Shown: piece by piece, positions 12,501 to 24,310 of the stretch
How positions within the stretch are numbered: position 1 is the stretch's first letter
Layout: every line of letters begins with the position of its first letter
Assembly (NCBI RefSeq): GCF_022201045.2
Contig: NC_068561.1
Coordinates: 26,046,501-26,110,500 of the forward strand
DNA from: Citrus sinensis
Taxonomy: Eukaryota; Streptophyta; Magnoliopsida; Sapindales; Rutaceae
Direction of reading: 5' to 3'
DNA length: 64,000 bases
Notes under the pieces: generated by a model
Databases searched by the model: none
Told to the model about the DNA's origin: nothing
Seen by the model: the letters and a program-made list of their open reading frames with translations, nothing else
Translations under genes and position numbers: made by a program

Positions 12501-13310
12501 CTTATGAGAGTTCTGAGCATCTGCAGTTTTTATTTCAGCCTTATAGTTCTTGTAATCCAAGGAAAGAATCTTCTGATTGATACCCTGCTTCAAGAAACAA
12601 TACTGTAATTTCTTTGCATTTTGGAATTTTTGACATAAATTCAAATTAAATATCCAATTATGGGTTTTAAACTTTTAATGGAACCTCAGGGAAACTGCTA
12701 ACTAGATTTTGACCATTTTTTCAAACAAAGGAGATTTAGCCAAGATGGAGAAGATGACAAAATGAACTATGAAGTCTGGAGGTGCAAAAAGAAATGAACT
12801 ACTTAATGAAATAAAGCAAAAGAATTCTCATGTTTTTGGCACGTATTGTCAATCATTTTCAAACATAGTATTGTGTTTGACATGTGCAGACATTTATGAT
12901 TCAGCATGACTTGTACTAGCAGCAGAAGAAACTTTCACATACAACATATCTGCTAATCTGACATGTAAACTGCCACTTGTCTAATTACCCTTGGCATGGA
13001 TTACTTCATGAGGTTAGATAACATTACGAGAAACAACTTCTTAGACAGCATCAATCCTCAAATGAATTAGTTGACACTACAGTTATCAGGCAATCAAACA
13101 ATAGAATACAAAAGGCTTAACCAAGAAACTTACTTCCATGGTTGTTACAGATGTCATCACACCATTTGAATCTGGTCGGCTTAACACACTTGAATCCTGA
13201 TAAAATCTAAAAACCAATTCGGGAGTACTGTGAAGAATGTGATAGTATTGCTCAACAAAAGCATTGCCAACGACTTGAGCACTTGGAGGAGTGGCCGTAT
13301 GTAAGGCCAT
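9548..13310 (-). CDS. G3BP-like protein (NTF2 domain, RRM, RGG tail), eight coding exons
   Basis: This is a Ras-GAP SH3-domain-binding-protein-like RNA-binding protein, a family that nucleates stress granules in the cytoplasm. Coding exons, assigned from splice sites with phase kept: 13310-13134, 12584-12290, 12207-11969, 11871-11694, 11400-11279, 11165-11106, 10020-9960 and 9798-9548. They give 460 residues. The NTF2-like domain covers about residues 12-130 (VGNAFVEQYYHILHSTPELV, then VLVTGCLTGKDNLRRKFAQS). An acidic, Ser/Pro-rich linker follows. The RRM is at about 299-378 with RNP2 IYIRNL and RNP1 GYCFGFVEF split over exons 5-7. The C terminus is an Arg/Gly-rich RGG tail (SGRGRF, GRGRGGRSGG). 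The ATG lies one base after an acceptor (GGCAG|A), so an upstream leader exon is expected, ending at 14121. Length and order match plant G3BPs. One of several paralogues. Confidence 0.93.
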
Positions 13311-14235
13311 TCTGCCAGATATCAACACAACAATCTAGTTTTTTGTAACAGTTACAAAAAGGAAAGGCCTAGCACCAACCATACAATTCATTTAATTTCA
13401 ATCATTATAAGATATAACACAGCTCAACGCCGAAAGGCAGGAAACAGAGTCTAGCACCTCTTGCACCCAAAAAAATGTAATACAATCACAAGTGACAACC
13501 CACAATGTGCTTTGACATAAAGACTTCAGAAGATTAGTACTTCGCAACAAGAATAGAGCTTGTCAGCTTGCTGGAAATACCATAGTCACATTCTGACAGG
13601 GACCCTAAAGATATTTAAGTATAAAAATATACCACACTGAACGTTTATACAGTTGGTGACTCTCGAACAAACAAGAAATAAATAAAGCCATAACATTTAG
13701 CACAACAAACATATAAACTTAAGATTTTCAAAGCAAGAACTGGTCGCTTCCATGATTCAAACAATGGAACGCTCAAAACTAAACCCTTAAAACTCAAAAC
13801 TAAAAATACCCATCTCAGATAATCATTAGAGGGCTGATAAATGAGCAACATTGTCAGCTACAGTACCGTTAGAAAAAATGAATACCCGTTGCGAAACTAA
13901 ACACAAACTCTTGATTTAAACACTACCCAATACAATGTCTGATCAAGGAAATCAAAATCATAAACAATTAACAAAAACCCAGAAAAAAAATATCACAGGC
14001 TACCATCTTATTGGTACATAAAAGAGAAGAAATGATTAGAAAATATGAACCAAATGTAAAAAAAAATAAAATAAAACAAAAGTAAGCTTGATCTGTGAAA
14101 GAATAAGCCAAAGGGAGTACCTTTGATGGAAATATTAAAGCTTTGAGAGAGAGAGAGAGAGAATTGATCAGGTGAGAGAGTAAGGTGTGTTTGAAGAAGA
14201 ACAAGAACAAGAACAAAGAGTTGGAGCACGCACGA
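13311..14235 (-). other. Leader exon and leader intron of the G3BP-like gene
   Basis: A donor CAAAG|GTAC at 14121/14120 pairs with the acceptor just before the start codon (AG at 13313-13312). This gives an untranslated first exon of roughly 14121-14235 and an 0.8-kb leader intron. The exon contains a CT/GA microsatellite (about 14142-14162), common in plant leaders. The transcription start is not known. Confidence 0.6.
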
Positions 14236-14761
14236 AAATGGGAGAGCGAGAGCAACCCGTGAACTTCACTTGGGTCAAGGTGGTCAGGGTCAGGATCAGT
14301 TTGTTAATGGTCCTTTTTGTTGAAAGGTTTGTTAATGGCCTTGTAAATTGTAATGCTGTTTTTTGGTTTATGCTTTAGACTCTGTTATGTTATTCTATTT
14401 CTAGGCTTCGATAATCTTAATCCAACACCATTATCTCTGTGCTTATTGTTGCAATGCTGCCCCTTTTTATCCCCCTAATTTCTCTCTAACTCTTTATAAA
14501 TTATTATTATTCAAATTTATTCATATTTAAATATTTACTATTAGTTATATTAAATTATTAAATAATAATCAATTTTTTATATATTAATTACTATAACATA
14601 ATCAAATAATGTAATATTATGTTATATTTTATTTTTATATATTGTTTAAGTATTTATTATTAGTTATATTAACTTATTAAATATTAATCAATTTTATTTA
14701 TTAATTATAATTAAATAATTAAATAATACATAACTAATTAGGTATATTTTTAATAATACAA
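14236..14761. other. AT-rich intergenic DNA with a direct repeat
   Basis: An imperfect direct repeat of about 60 bases (around 14528-14590 and 14648-14708, sharing TTAGTTATATTAA and AATCAATTTT) is visible. No gene was seen. Confidence 0.5.
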
Positions 14762-14999
14762 ATTAAGTCTATTTGTCTACCACTATATATTATCTTATTT
14801 TATAAACTAATTTTTAAAACTTTTTGCTTAATCTAAAAAATCCGAATGATATTATTAAAAGATATTTTTCAAAATATCCTTATCTAATTAACTAATTTTC
14901 ATCCTTACCTAAATAAAATTTAATAATTAGTATTATTTCCCATCTTATATAACTTGTAATAATATAAAGTGGTAGACAAATGGACGTAGTGACTTAACT
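14762..14999. mobile_element. Short inverted-repeat element (MITE-like)
   Basis: AATTAAGTC..ATTTGTCTACCACT on the left is matched in reverse by AGTGGTAGACAAAT..GACTTAAC on the right. The span is about 240 bases and non-coding. A second, partial copy of its right half lies at about 15747-15800. Confidence 0.55.
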
Positions 15000-16552
15000 A
15001 ATTAAAATTAAGCTAACTAAGTCATTAAGTCAAAAAAATAAATGAGACATTAATATAATTCACAGGGATCTAAAGATAATACCCTTTTTTGTTTTTTCCA
15101 AAGAGCAAGTATATATTTATGGGTCACAAATTCAGATTAGGAATGAGAGATTGATCATTGGTTGTGAGCAAATTATTCAATGTGAATAAAAGATTTAGGA
15201 AGTTTGAAAAAGAAAAAATAAAAAGAGAGGAGGTAAGAAGAGGGTTATGGAGTGTACACTAAGGCAAAGGGCACTTTTGTATTAAAAAAAATCATTTCTT
15301 TTTTCTTCATCCAAATATCAATTACTCTTATTCTTATTTTTGAAAGACTTAATTTTAACTATTTACATTTTTATTAATACTTTCTAATTTACTTGTATGT
15401 TTTGTCACTCAAATTAATATATTAATATTGTATAATGTTTATTATTACATTGTACTGAACTAATTTTAATTATATTATTTTTAGTGCTGCATTGAATTGT
15501 ATTAATTTTTTATGATTAATTTAAATTATATATTTAGAAAATAATATTTATTAGCAAATAAAAAATACTTAATATAGAAATCTTAAATTTTAGAAATTTA
15601 ACATTGTTTTTTTAGTATCGTTGTTAAAAAAATCATAATTCTTAACAAAAATCGAAACTTATGGCCTTAACTTTTCGACAACATCTCATTTATTTTTCAG
15701 TATTTTTCAAATATATAGCATTTGAAATAAAGAGCGAAGCAAATTTAATAATTAATATTATTACCCATCTCTGTATAACTTGTGATAATATATAGTGGTA
15801 GATTATTATTGTTTTTATCTTTTTATTTTCTTCAAATGAGCATTATTTATCTTCATAATTTTTTTTGAATATTTTTCATATAAAACATCATAAACTATAA
15901 TAAAAAAAATTAACATATATAATATAGAATATTAAAAAGTTGCATTCAATTGAATATGATTTATGTTATGATAATATATTATCTTATTTATATTCTTTGA
16001 GATGTCTATTATTTGTTTAACATTTATAGTTTGTAAGGGCATAAATTAAAAAAAAAATTAGTTTTCAAATTTTTTAAGTTAAGAAAACAAAAAGATTTAG
16101 TATCTATTTTTAGTGATTTAGACAAAAAAAAAAGAACATTTCATTTATATTCAGACATTCAGCTCTATTCAAAATTCAGAGTAATTTAATTTTATTCAGA
16201 TTTCAGAAAAAAAAAACACTACCTAAGTCTGCATTTAAAAGGATTAACGAATAAAGGTTTCTTTTAATTTTATTTTGCCCTTTTACATAATTTCGAATAG
16301 GGATAAAACTGTACCTAAATCGACGGGTTTGATGAGGATGTTTTAGGGGTGCCAATAGCACCACCCGAATGTGATAACTGGAAGGAGTTGGGCGCGGCGC
16401 GTAGGTTGGTTGAGGTTGAGCCCACTGATAGAAGAATGTCTCAGACAATTTTGTCAAGATTCTCATTTTTTTTATGAATGTTTTCCACTTTTGTTAACTA
16501 ACAAAATTTTAAATTTATCATGCACATGGAAATTTATTTCACGTAGACATAA
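15000..16552. other. Very AT-rich intergenic DNA
   Basis: Apart from a partial repeat copy at 15747-15800 (shared with the 14762-14999 element), nothing was recognised on either strand. Confidence 0.55.
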
Positions 16553-16822
16553 GGTGCGTTTGTAATTGAGGTTTGATAGATATAATTTAAAAGTTACAGC
16601 ATTAAAGTGTTTGATAAAAACTAACTATTGTAATATGAAAGTTATATTGATATGATTTTTTACTTGTATAATGAAAAATCTATTATATCTTTAATAATTT
16701 TATTTAAATTATTATTTAAAATTTATATTTATTATATATTGTTAACTTTTATTTCATAATTATAATTTTTTTTCACAATAACTGTAGTTTAAAAAATACA
16801 GCACCTCAATTCCAAACGCACC
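16553..16822. mobile_element. MITE with 20-bp TIRs, copy 1
   Basis: The element starts GGTGCGTTTGTAATTGAGGT and ends with the inverse of GGTGCGTTTGGAATTGAGGT (19 of 20 matched). CATAA lies immediately outside both ends (16548-16552 and 16823-16827) and may be the target duplication. The body is 270 bases, non-coding and AT-rich. A diverged sister copy lies at 32808-33092. The GTTTGG-type ends look like Tourist (PIF/Harbinger) MITEs, but the 5-bp duplication would also suit hAT, so the class is open. Confidence 0.8.
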
Positions 16823-16998
16823 CATAATATTATTTCCAATTCCATCAACAAAAGAACTAGTGACGGGGCTGATGCACAAAAACAAGACCACAAGTCCAAT
16901 TTTGTAAGTAAATATTTAATTTAGAACAAAAATGCTACTCAGTCCGCCAGTCGTCGTTCTCATATTATAAAATTTGTATTCCTCCAATGAGATACATA

Positions 16999-17032
<34 letters not shown>

Positions 17033-17584
17033 GGGCAATTATTTTCTTTGTTGATTTTGTATTTTGTTGGCAGCGATCGCGTGGAGGGGGAGAAGACAAT
17101 AATGGTGGTGTACGTAAGATCTGACCTCCTGAATTTTACCGTAATATATAAAATATATATAATTGATTGAAGGGCCAAGAGTGCATGAGGACAACGAGAA
17201 GCGAGACAATAACAATTAACATTGGGAATATTATTAACACAATTAATTAATGTTAGAAAGTTCTATAATTTATGATTTGGCTGATCAGAAATTGTACATA
17301 AACAAGATAAAATAATTAGTTGCTACAGACATATTCTTGCACATCTACTGATCTACTTTATATAAACATGAATATTGTTAAGGATACGGTACCGAGGGTC
17401 TAGAGCGTATATTTTGTCGCGTATTTGACATATATTAAATTGGAAAAAAAATGGACGAAAGGATAAACAACTTACGACTCACATATTAAACAACGCACTA
17501 AGAAATCTTGATTTCTTTATAAGGAAAAAAAAAAAAAAATTAATGCGGGAACGTTCGTTAAGAAGCCCAAACTTAGATTATTAA
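16823..17584. other. Intergenic DNA 3' of the BAHD gene
   Basis: Contains an (ATT)n microsatellite at about 17001-17032. The part next to 17584 is presumably the BAHD 3' untranslated region. No gene was seen. Confidence 0.55.
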
Positions 17585-19111
17585 TTAAACAATAAGGTCT
17601 TTTAGGCCCTGGTCAAAGAAAGAAGCAAAATTGTCCATGTCTTGCTTCCCCAAAGCCAAACCAACCTCAACACCCCCATCTCCATGTCTACTCTCAGCCA
17701 AAGAGACAGCTCCGGTGGTATCTATTGACACAATTTCTACCTTCTTCGGCCTGCCCCACCCGAAATCCGACCCATAAACATCAAAGTGGATCGACCCGGC
17801 CACCCCAAGGCCCTGTCCTCCTTGTGATACTCGTTGCATCACCGCCATTAACTTAACAAGCTTCTCCTCATCGAAACCTTGAATAGTTAACCCACCTCCA
17901 ATCTCTTGGACCATCTCACTCAACTTGTGAGCAACAAAGGCTACTCCTCCTAGGCCCGTAGCTGCAGGCTCCTCCACGAAATCTCTTGCTTTCACCAGCC
18001 TAGTATGCGAACCAACACAATTACCGAAGTAATTCGTGGGAACTGGAGGATCCAAACGGCTCCTATAATCAGCGGTGAAAGCTAATATGACATCTCTGTC
18101 GCTTTCTCCTCCTCCTCTTGCTTTAACCATGCAGGTGAATACATAAGCACACGCAAGCACAAATGTTGATAGATGAAGTTTGTTTGGTGATGTTTGCCGG
18201 TTGCGATCCTCCAATAATAACAGCTTATCCCTGAGTTTCTTTAGATGTGCACGAGTCAACACATAAGTGGCTCGAACCAGTTTGTTGACATCATTGAAGC
18301 TTGGCAAAACCTTCAAGCTTCGGTCGTTTCCGGTGAAAGATAACCAGTTGTTGACGTACACCAAGTCAAAACCTTTAGGGTCGTTCTCGTTGATGAACGC
18401 ACGGTCAAAAGACGGAATCAGTTCCGATGGAAGACATATGGTAGTCTGTTGTTGTTGTTGTTGTTGTTGACTACTTGCTATATCTAAATATTGTTTGCAT
18501 AAATAAGCCCAAGATTTGATAAACATCATAGTGCTCCTGCCATCAAAAAATGCATGGTGATTTGAAATCCCGATGCAAAAGCCCTGCTTTGGAAACAAAG
18601 TTATTTGGATGGAGACTACCTCCGCTTTGTTGTCTGATATCGACAACTGGGGTGTCAGAGCTCGAAATTCAACAGCTTGACGGATTCCGTCGCCAGAGAG
18701 GACATCGAAGTCCAAGCCCTCGGACTCGGCCACCGCCACTGTGACACCGTTAACAATATCTTCTTTCTGATCCTGACCGGGCAAGAAGTAGTAGATGGCC
18801 GGCTTTGCAGCATGTTCCGGCCACACCATGTGACCGGCAAGAGGGAGATAATGAATGCCGAGAGTGAGGGAAAGCGAGTGCTTCAGCTTTGGCAGGATTT
18901 CTGAGTCGAATAAATCCCAAGTCAAGTCAGCCACCTCATAGAAGAAGAGGCGTTCTACAGGAAGAAACTTGAGCCAGTATGTGTCGAACAAGGTTAAAGG
19001 CAAACAAATTAAGTCATCATCATCATCGGGGATCATCATGGGGGTGATTTTGGTAACCTCATGTATTTTAACTCTGTTGATCGTATTAATACTGCTTGTT
19101 GCGGTTGCCAT
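17585..19111 (-). CDS. BAHD acyltransferase (anthocyanin/phenolic-glucoside malonyl- or aromatic-acyl type)
   Basis: This is a cytosolic BAHD enzyme that transfers an acyl group from a CoA thioester to a hydroxyl of a phenolic or flavonoid glycoside. It is a single exon of 508 residues. The start is ATG at 19111 (MATATSSINTINRVKIHEV); the 22 open codons upstream lack an ATG. The catalytic HAFFD (HxxxD, H186/D190) and the structural DFGWG (about 449-453) are both present. KIHEVTKITP, YFGNCVG and the C-terminal GVEVGLALGKQDMDNF match the clade of anthocyanin 5-aromatic acyltransferases and phenolic glucoside malonyltransferases. The exact acyl donor and acceptor cannot be read from sequence. 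At 508 residues it is longer than the usual 440-480, partly because of an aspartate run near residue 30 and a glutamine run near 213-221. Broken relatives lie 1.4 kb upstream. Confidence 0.93.
   Translation of the reverse strand: MATATSSINTINRVKIHEVTKITPMMIPDDDDDLICLPLTLFDTYWLKFLPVERLFFYEVADLTWDLFDSEILPKLKHSLSLTLGIHYLPLAGHMVWPEHAAKPAIYYFLPGQDQKEDIVNGVTVAVAESEGLDFDVLSGDGIRQAVEFRALTPQLSISDNKAEVVSIQITLFPKQGFCIGISNHHAFFDGRSTMMFIKSWAYLCKQYLDIASSQQQQQQQQTTICLPSELIPSFDRAFINENDPKGFDLVYVNNWLSFTGNDRSLKVLPSFNDVNKLVRATYVLTRAHLKKLRDKLLLLEDRNRQTSPNKLHLSTFVLACAYVFTCMVKARGGGESDRDVILAFTADYRSRLDPPVPTNYFGNCVGSHTRLVKARDFVEEPAATGLGGVAFVAHKLSEMVQEIGGGLTIQGFDEEKLVKLMAVMQRVSQGGQGLGVAGSIHFDVYGSDFGWGRPKKVEIVSIDTTGAVSLAESRHGDGGVEVGLALGKQDMDNFASFFDQGLKDLIV
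18449..18470. repeat. In-frame trinucleotide repeat coding polyglutamine in the BAHD gene
   Basis: A GTT run on the plus strand reads as consecutive CAA codons on the minus strand, giving eight glutamines after SSQ. It lies just after the HxxxD motif region, in a loop segment, and is a likely length-variable site. Confidence 0.9.
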
Positions 19112-20509
19112 TGATTGGATTGTTGATACAATACGATAGAGATGATGATTGATGACCAGATCCAATTCCAAACACAAAGCAAGAATTAATGTATCATCAA
19201 AGCTTTGCCTAAAGCCTTAATGTTATTATAGGGCCTATCGGAAGACAGCAATAATAATAATATGGTCTTGTACAGTGTGTGCGGTTGACATCTAATCATC
19301 TAGTGCGCGCAGGCAGAGAAGGAAAAACTTGTGTGGGCCGGATCTTAGGTGGTAGGACCAGCTTTACCTGTTCGCCAGTTGAACAGAGCCAGAGATTGCT
19401 TTGCTCAAGGTTGCTTACAAGCGACAAAATTGGGGACCTCGGGTTACATGCAAATTGCAGTGAATGTACCGAATTGATTCCCACAATTTAGGACCTCGGG
19501 TTACATTCTTTTCTTTTCCCTTTTAACTTTAGATATATATATATATATATATATATATTATGAATCCACTAATTAATATTAATCAATAATTATCGGCATA
19601 TTCGTATAGACGGTGTAAATTTGTTATGGAGCTTTAAATCTTGCAACTACTCACTCTTAACGCATTTCATTTGTACGCGTCCGCTATATATGAAATGAAA
19701 TAGACATATACCATTACCAACCCTGGCGCATCTGTAGCTGCCTAGCAAAGAGAAATCATGTCATTTTCATTTTCACTTAATTGATTGCTTTACTTCATCG
19801 AAATTCGAAACAGTTGGCCTGCAAACTCTTAATTATTCCGATAATAATAATTAATAAGACAAGTAATGAGACTGTTTTTCTAAAATAATTATACGATAGG
19901 TTCGGCTAGCTGTAAGCTGTATCCGGTGTGCATTATATAATGGGTACGTGGGACTTGTATCATCCGATAGCTTTTATTTAATAATTGAATAAACTGACAC
20001 CGAAATAATATTTTTGTATTATAATTTTTATTTTTTATTTTAATTTATTGATTGAATTTCTCTCCTCTGTCTCTCCGATGAGTAATGAGGCTTGCTTGGA
20101 AAAGAAATAAAGAATAATAATTAAAAAAAAGAAATTCTTCAAGTCATATGGTTGATTACTAATTGTCTAATCATATGATATGATTACATATTCTTTAATA
20201 TTCTTCTAGCAAGTTGGTGCGTGTGGGGGACCCTACCCTTTGACATTCATCAAATCAACCGAAAGAAAAACCATCTTCTTCTTGCTATTAATATGTCAAT
20301 TACAACTCATCACAACAACAACAAATAATACATAAGCGGATGTGGGCTAATAGGATATCTCTCGGAAGAAGTCATAATTTTAGCTATATAAGTTTTTCAT
20401 TTTGAGCTTATAATTTACCATTTTGAAGTTTTAAACTCATAACTGCTAAACCAATTCTTATCTTGTGATTGAGAAAATTTTGTTTATCAATCTTTTATGC
20501 TTCCGCATC
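19112..20509. other. Upstream region of the BAHD gene
   Basis: Contains an (AT)n microsatellite at about 19532-19558. Short frames at 19279-19491 show no family. The BAHD promoter is expected here, but no distinctive element was resolved. Confidence 0.5.
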
Positions 20510-21010
20510 TTTATAAGCTAATGTAAGCACAAATATTGTGTGAAGTTGTTTCCCTTCGGAATTGTATTTGTAGACAGAGGTAAAGGCAACGATATTAATA
20601 TATAGCTTATCCTTGATTTTCTTAATGTTTTGGGGGTGCTAAACTCAAATGTAGCCCGAACTAGTAGTTTACTCACATCCATGAAACTTGGAGGAATCCT
20701 CTGGCTAGCTAATTCGATTTCCGAATCTGTTGTAAAAGCTAACAAGTTGTTCATGTCGAGCCCTTTCGAGTCTTAGTTTGATGACAGTCCTGTCAAAAGA
20801 TGGAGTCAGTTGAGCTGAGTCGACAAAGAAGTAGTGCTAGGGAGTTTAGCCAATAGCCATGCAAACAAATACATGCACAAGCTAATGTAAGCACAAAAGT
20901 CAAAGTCGATAAATGAACTCCTTTTTGAACTTGAATTTGACTGACGTTTTCACGTCTTCCCTGAGTTTGTTAATATCTTCACGCGTGGTTCAACTCAGAG
21001 CAAGAGTCCA
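20510..21010 (-). pseudogene. Rearranged BAHD acyltransferase relics
   Basis: Two broken BAHD pieces lie in tandem on the minus strand. The upstream piece (about 21000-20860) aligns with the region of the intact neighbour around AHLKKLRDK and STFVLACAY, read as REDINKLREDVK then a frameshifted TFVLTLACA. The next piece (about 20830-20515) restarts earlier in the protein (TPSFDRTVIK, then IPPSFMDVSKLLVRATFEF) and again runs to FVLTLAY. Stops and frameshifts interrupt both, and neither has the HxxxD or DFGWG motif. Because the same protein segment appears twice and out of order, this is at least two decayed copies or a duplicated fragment. The likely source is the BAHD family of the gene at 17.6-19.1 kb. 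Confidence 0.8.
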
Positions 21011-24000
21011 CCACTGTAGCCCAGACCCAGTGGCCTTCTTACTTTCTATTAAATTTCTTTGACCCAACTCTCTCAGATGGAATATGGGCAGAGCCCGTAC
21101 GCTACCACTAGCTCAATGGGCTGAAAATTGAAGCATTATTTCTTTGATGGCAAATTGGGCCTCGGTGCATAAAATGGTTTCTCTACCAAGTGATATTCGA
21201 TCACACTTATTATAATTTATATTTGTTTTAGTTAACTTCATTAAAAATTTTAAAATAATTTTTGTCTCTTAATATATCTCATCAATTCCTGATTTATCGC
21301 TACTATAATTTATTTATTTTTTTCATACATCTACCGTATAAAGCTTAAAAAATCTATTTATAAAACCAAAAAAATATATATATATTTTGATACCTTTGTA
21401 ATCATTCTCTCTCTCTCTCTCTCTTAAAGATTTATCTATTAATTTCTCTTGCTAGGACTTTATGCCCACTCAATTAATTCCTCCCAGGTCCCAGCTACAG
21501 TGGTTGATTCTTTTCTGACATTGTTTACATGATTAGTAAACTTTCATCCTAAAATTTGTCAAAACTCTCCAGACGTTATTATATTCTTCGATACCAAAAC
21601 TTTGCAAAATATATCAAAGGATATTTCACTTGGGCGTTGAAGATAAATAGAGTATAAAAATTAACGGGAAAAAAAAATTTAACTTATGGCTTTATCATTC
21701 TCTGTTGAATGCAGCAGACTAATTTTTTATATGATTATAAAAGTGGAACATATAACATTTCAAAAGAGATAATTGTTTGAAAAGATAAAAGAAATTAGAC
21801 TATCTAAATTATATGTTAATATAAATGATCATGGGAGTATATTTAAAAGGTTTTTATCCTTTTAAGTATTATATATAAAGACAAAATAAACATTAACATG
21901 AAAATTAATGGTGGAGACGGATAAGATAAAATAGAGAATCAAATACTATTATTCTTTCTCTCGTTACAGAGAAATTTTAAAATACATCATATGTATCATA
22001 TCAGCCATAAAATAATTAAATGATATTATAACATGTATGTATTTATTTTAAAAAATTATCATGTAAGTGGTGGTTATATTAAATTCAACTATACATGTCA
22101 TACATACATTAATTAGTTATAATAAATCAAAAGTATTCTAAAATTTCTCCTCGCCACGATGTCATTACCACGACGGAAGACACCTAGAAGGCCGCATTTT
22201 CAAAATAGAAAATGCATGCGCGAATGGGATAGCCTGGTTCCGGTCTTTTTCATATTCCTTCAATCACCGCTTTAGCTCTCACACGCCTGCCCGCCCGCCC
22301 GCCCTTGCGCATGCATTTTCTGTCCTCCTTTAATTTCCCTACGCGTTGCTTCTTCCTTTTTTTTTTTTTTTTTTAAATTTTTTTTAACTGTACACATGTA
22401 TTCTCAGTCAAAAAAGAAATTACACGGTGATTTTTAATTTGCAAGGATGAACAGAGGTTGCAAAAACTAACATCGAATTAATATATACAACTTTATTACT
22501 ACTATATGGCCTGGCTCTTTGCAGCTTAATTAGTATCACCACACTTAAAATGGGTACTAATTAATTAAGCCATCATTTCTCTCAATCATCAATCATCATG
22601 ATGATCACTAATTTATGGTGATGGGTAGAAGAAGCAAGACATATCCATGTAATCCATGTGGATGTGGTTCTTTTTTTTTTTTTTTTTATTTGTATCTCTT
22701 GTTATAATTTTGTCTCCTGCATTTGCACACATATTCTTTAATGAGAACATTTTTATTTTATTAAAGTGACGATGCCGCTAATATATAAAAAAAAATATAT
22801 TTTAATATAATAATAAATACAAAAACATAATTTTTAATAACATAATTTTTAATTTATTAAAATTTATATTTTTTATATTTTAGTGGTATCCTTATTTTTA
22901 ATAAAACACAAATTTCTTTAGCAGCGAAAAATTAATATATAATTATTTTCTAACGATGACATCTCAATCTTATTAAAATAAAAATGTCATTAATAAATAA
23001 AAAAATATAAATTTTAATATACCTTAAAATTTTATTTTTTTATATTTTAGTTACTCTATTATAGTTTACTTTCTTTATCTCATGGCACATATATAACTTT
23101 ATCCTTAGCTTTAATTGCCCTTTTTAACTTTTTCTTTCCTTCTAGGGATTGCCGTTGCTTCAGTTGTTGCAGTCAGTTATATGTGGTCGTTAATATTAGC
23201 CCACTCCATGAATGAAGATAGAGATGATCAGAAACCGCAGATATATGAGGAGGGTCAATGGATGGGTAAAAAGCAACTTGACCAGAGAGCTGAGGGGGAA
23301 AAAAACAAAAAAAATTAATGCTTTGCATACAGTCTCAGTCTCAGTCTCAGTGAATTTATGCCAAGTTTGGCAAGGAAAAGCGAAACTACTGTACTCTGGC
23401 GTCTGTACATCATACATGCATGTAATTATATAATTATAGAAGATTTATGTCAAAATTTAAACTCCTGCAGTCCTGCTTTGTATTTCTCTGTTTTTGTCTT
23501 TGTTACACCCTCTCGAGCTCGAAGATTAAGAGATCGAGAAGGGCAGTCTTTGTCTAGCCAGGAACTTTTCAAATAATTAATTAAATAAATTCTCTACAAC
23601 CCTTTTGATACCTTGGGATCCAGACTTTGTGTAGGTAAAAGTCTTAACACTTCAGTGCAGTTTATTTGGATCTAGATTCTATCATGATATGATCATACTA
23701 TGCATAAATAAGTTAATTATTGATTGATAATTAATGAATAAAAAAATAAAAAAAATTGAATCTTACCCATACATTACCACTAAAAAACTCTTTAGCAAGT
23801 TTCTTGAATTCGTGTTTTTTCTATTTGATCAGTCTTATTGGTATAAGATCATATTAATATTGAATTCTTTTTTTTTCCCGTGAAATAGCATTCAATTAAA
23901 ATATTTTTTCTATAAATTAGGAGCAAATGGTGTAAAACTATTTCATTGGAGTGGTTTTATACTACCCTCATCTGTTAGTCTACAAAATGGCTTCAAAATT

Positions 24001-24204
24001 CCTTTCTTGAAGACTTCTACTCCCACGTTAAGTCATATACTCAGTAATTCCTTAAATTTCAGAAATCAGTCATCAAGTAGCAAAGGAACGTTACATTTCA
24101 GTCGGCAGGCACCACACTACGTTGTCTGCACCTTATACTTATTTTGGTATAAGCGGCAATTAAAGGCCTAATGGACATTTTATTATAGTGGATAACATGA
24201 ATAG
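21011..24204. other. Gene-poor intergenic DNA
   Basis: Holds a (CT)n run near 21408-21424, a (CCCG)n run near 22288-22303, several poly-T tracts and a hexamer (CAGTCT)n run near 23331-23351. A 67-codon plus-strand frame at 23115-23318 has a hydrophobic start but no recognisable family and is not called. AT-rich direct and inverted fragments near 22740-23060 look like old DNA-transposon debris. Confidence 0.5.
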
Positions 24205-24310
24205 GATGAGACTATTTGAACATACTAAATATTCATTAAACTCATTTACTTATCATACCCATCATTAAAATTTAAATTTTTTTTACTTTACTTAGTAAAC
24301 CCATCTTAAT
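24205..24310 (+). mobile_element. Partial copy of the 54.5-kb TIR element
   Basis: GACTATTTGAACATACTAAA followed by TTCATTAAACTCATT and, further on, CTTAGTAAACCCAT closely follows the left terminus of the element at 54504 (GTTATTTGAACCTACCAAAT, then CTCAATAAACCCATT). Only about 100 bases resemble it and no right end was found, so this is a decayed or truncated relative. Confidence 0.5.

Noticed and set aside
23115..23318. 67-codon frame with a hydrophobic N terminus
   Set aside because: A pyrimidine tract and AG precede part of it, as in an exon, but there is no family likeness, no partner exon and no conserved context.
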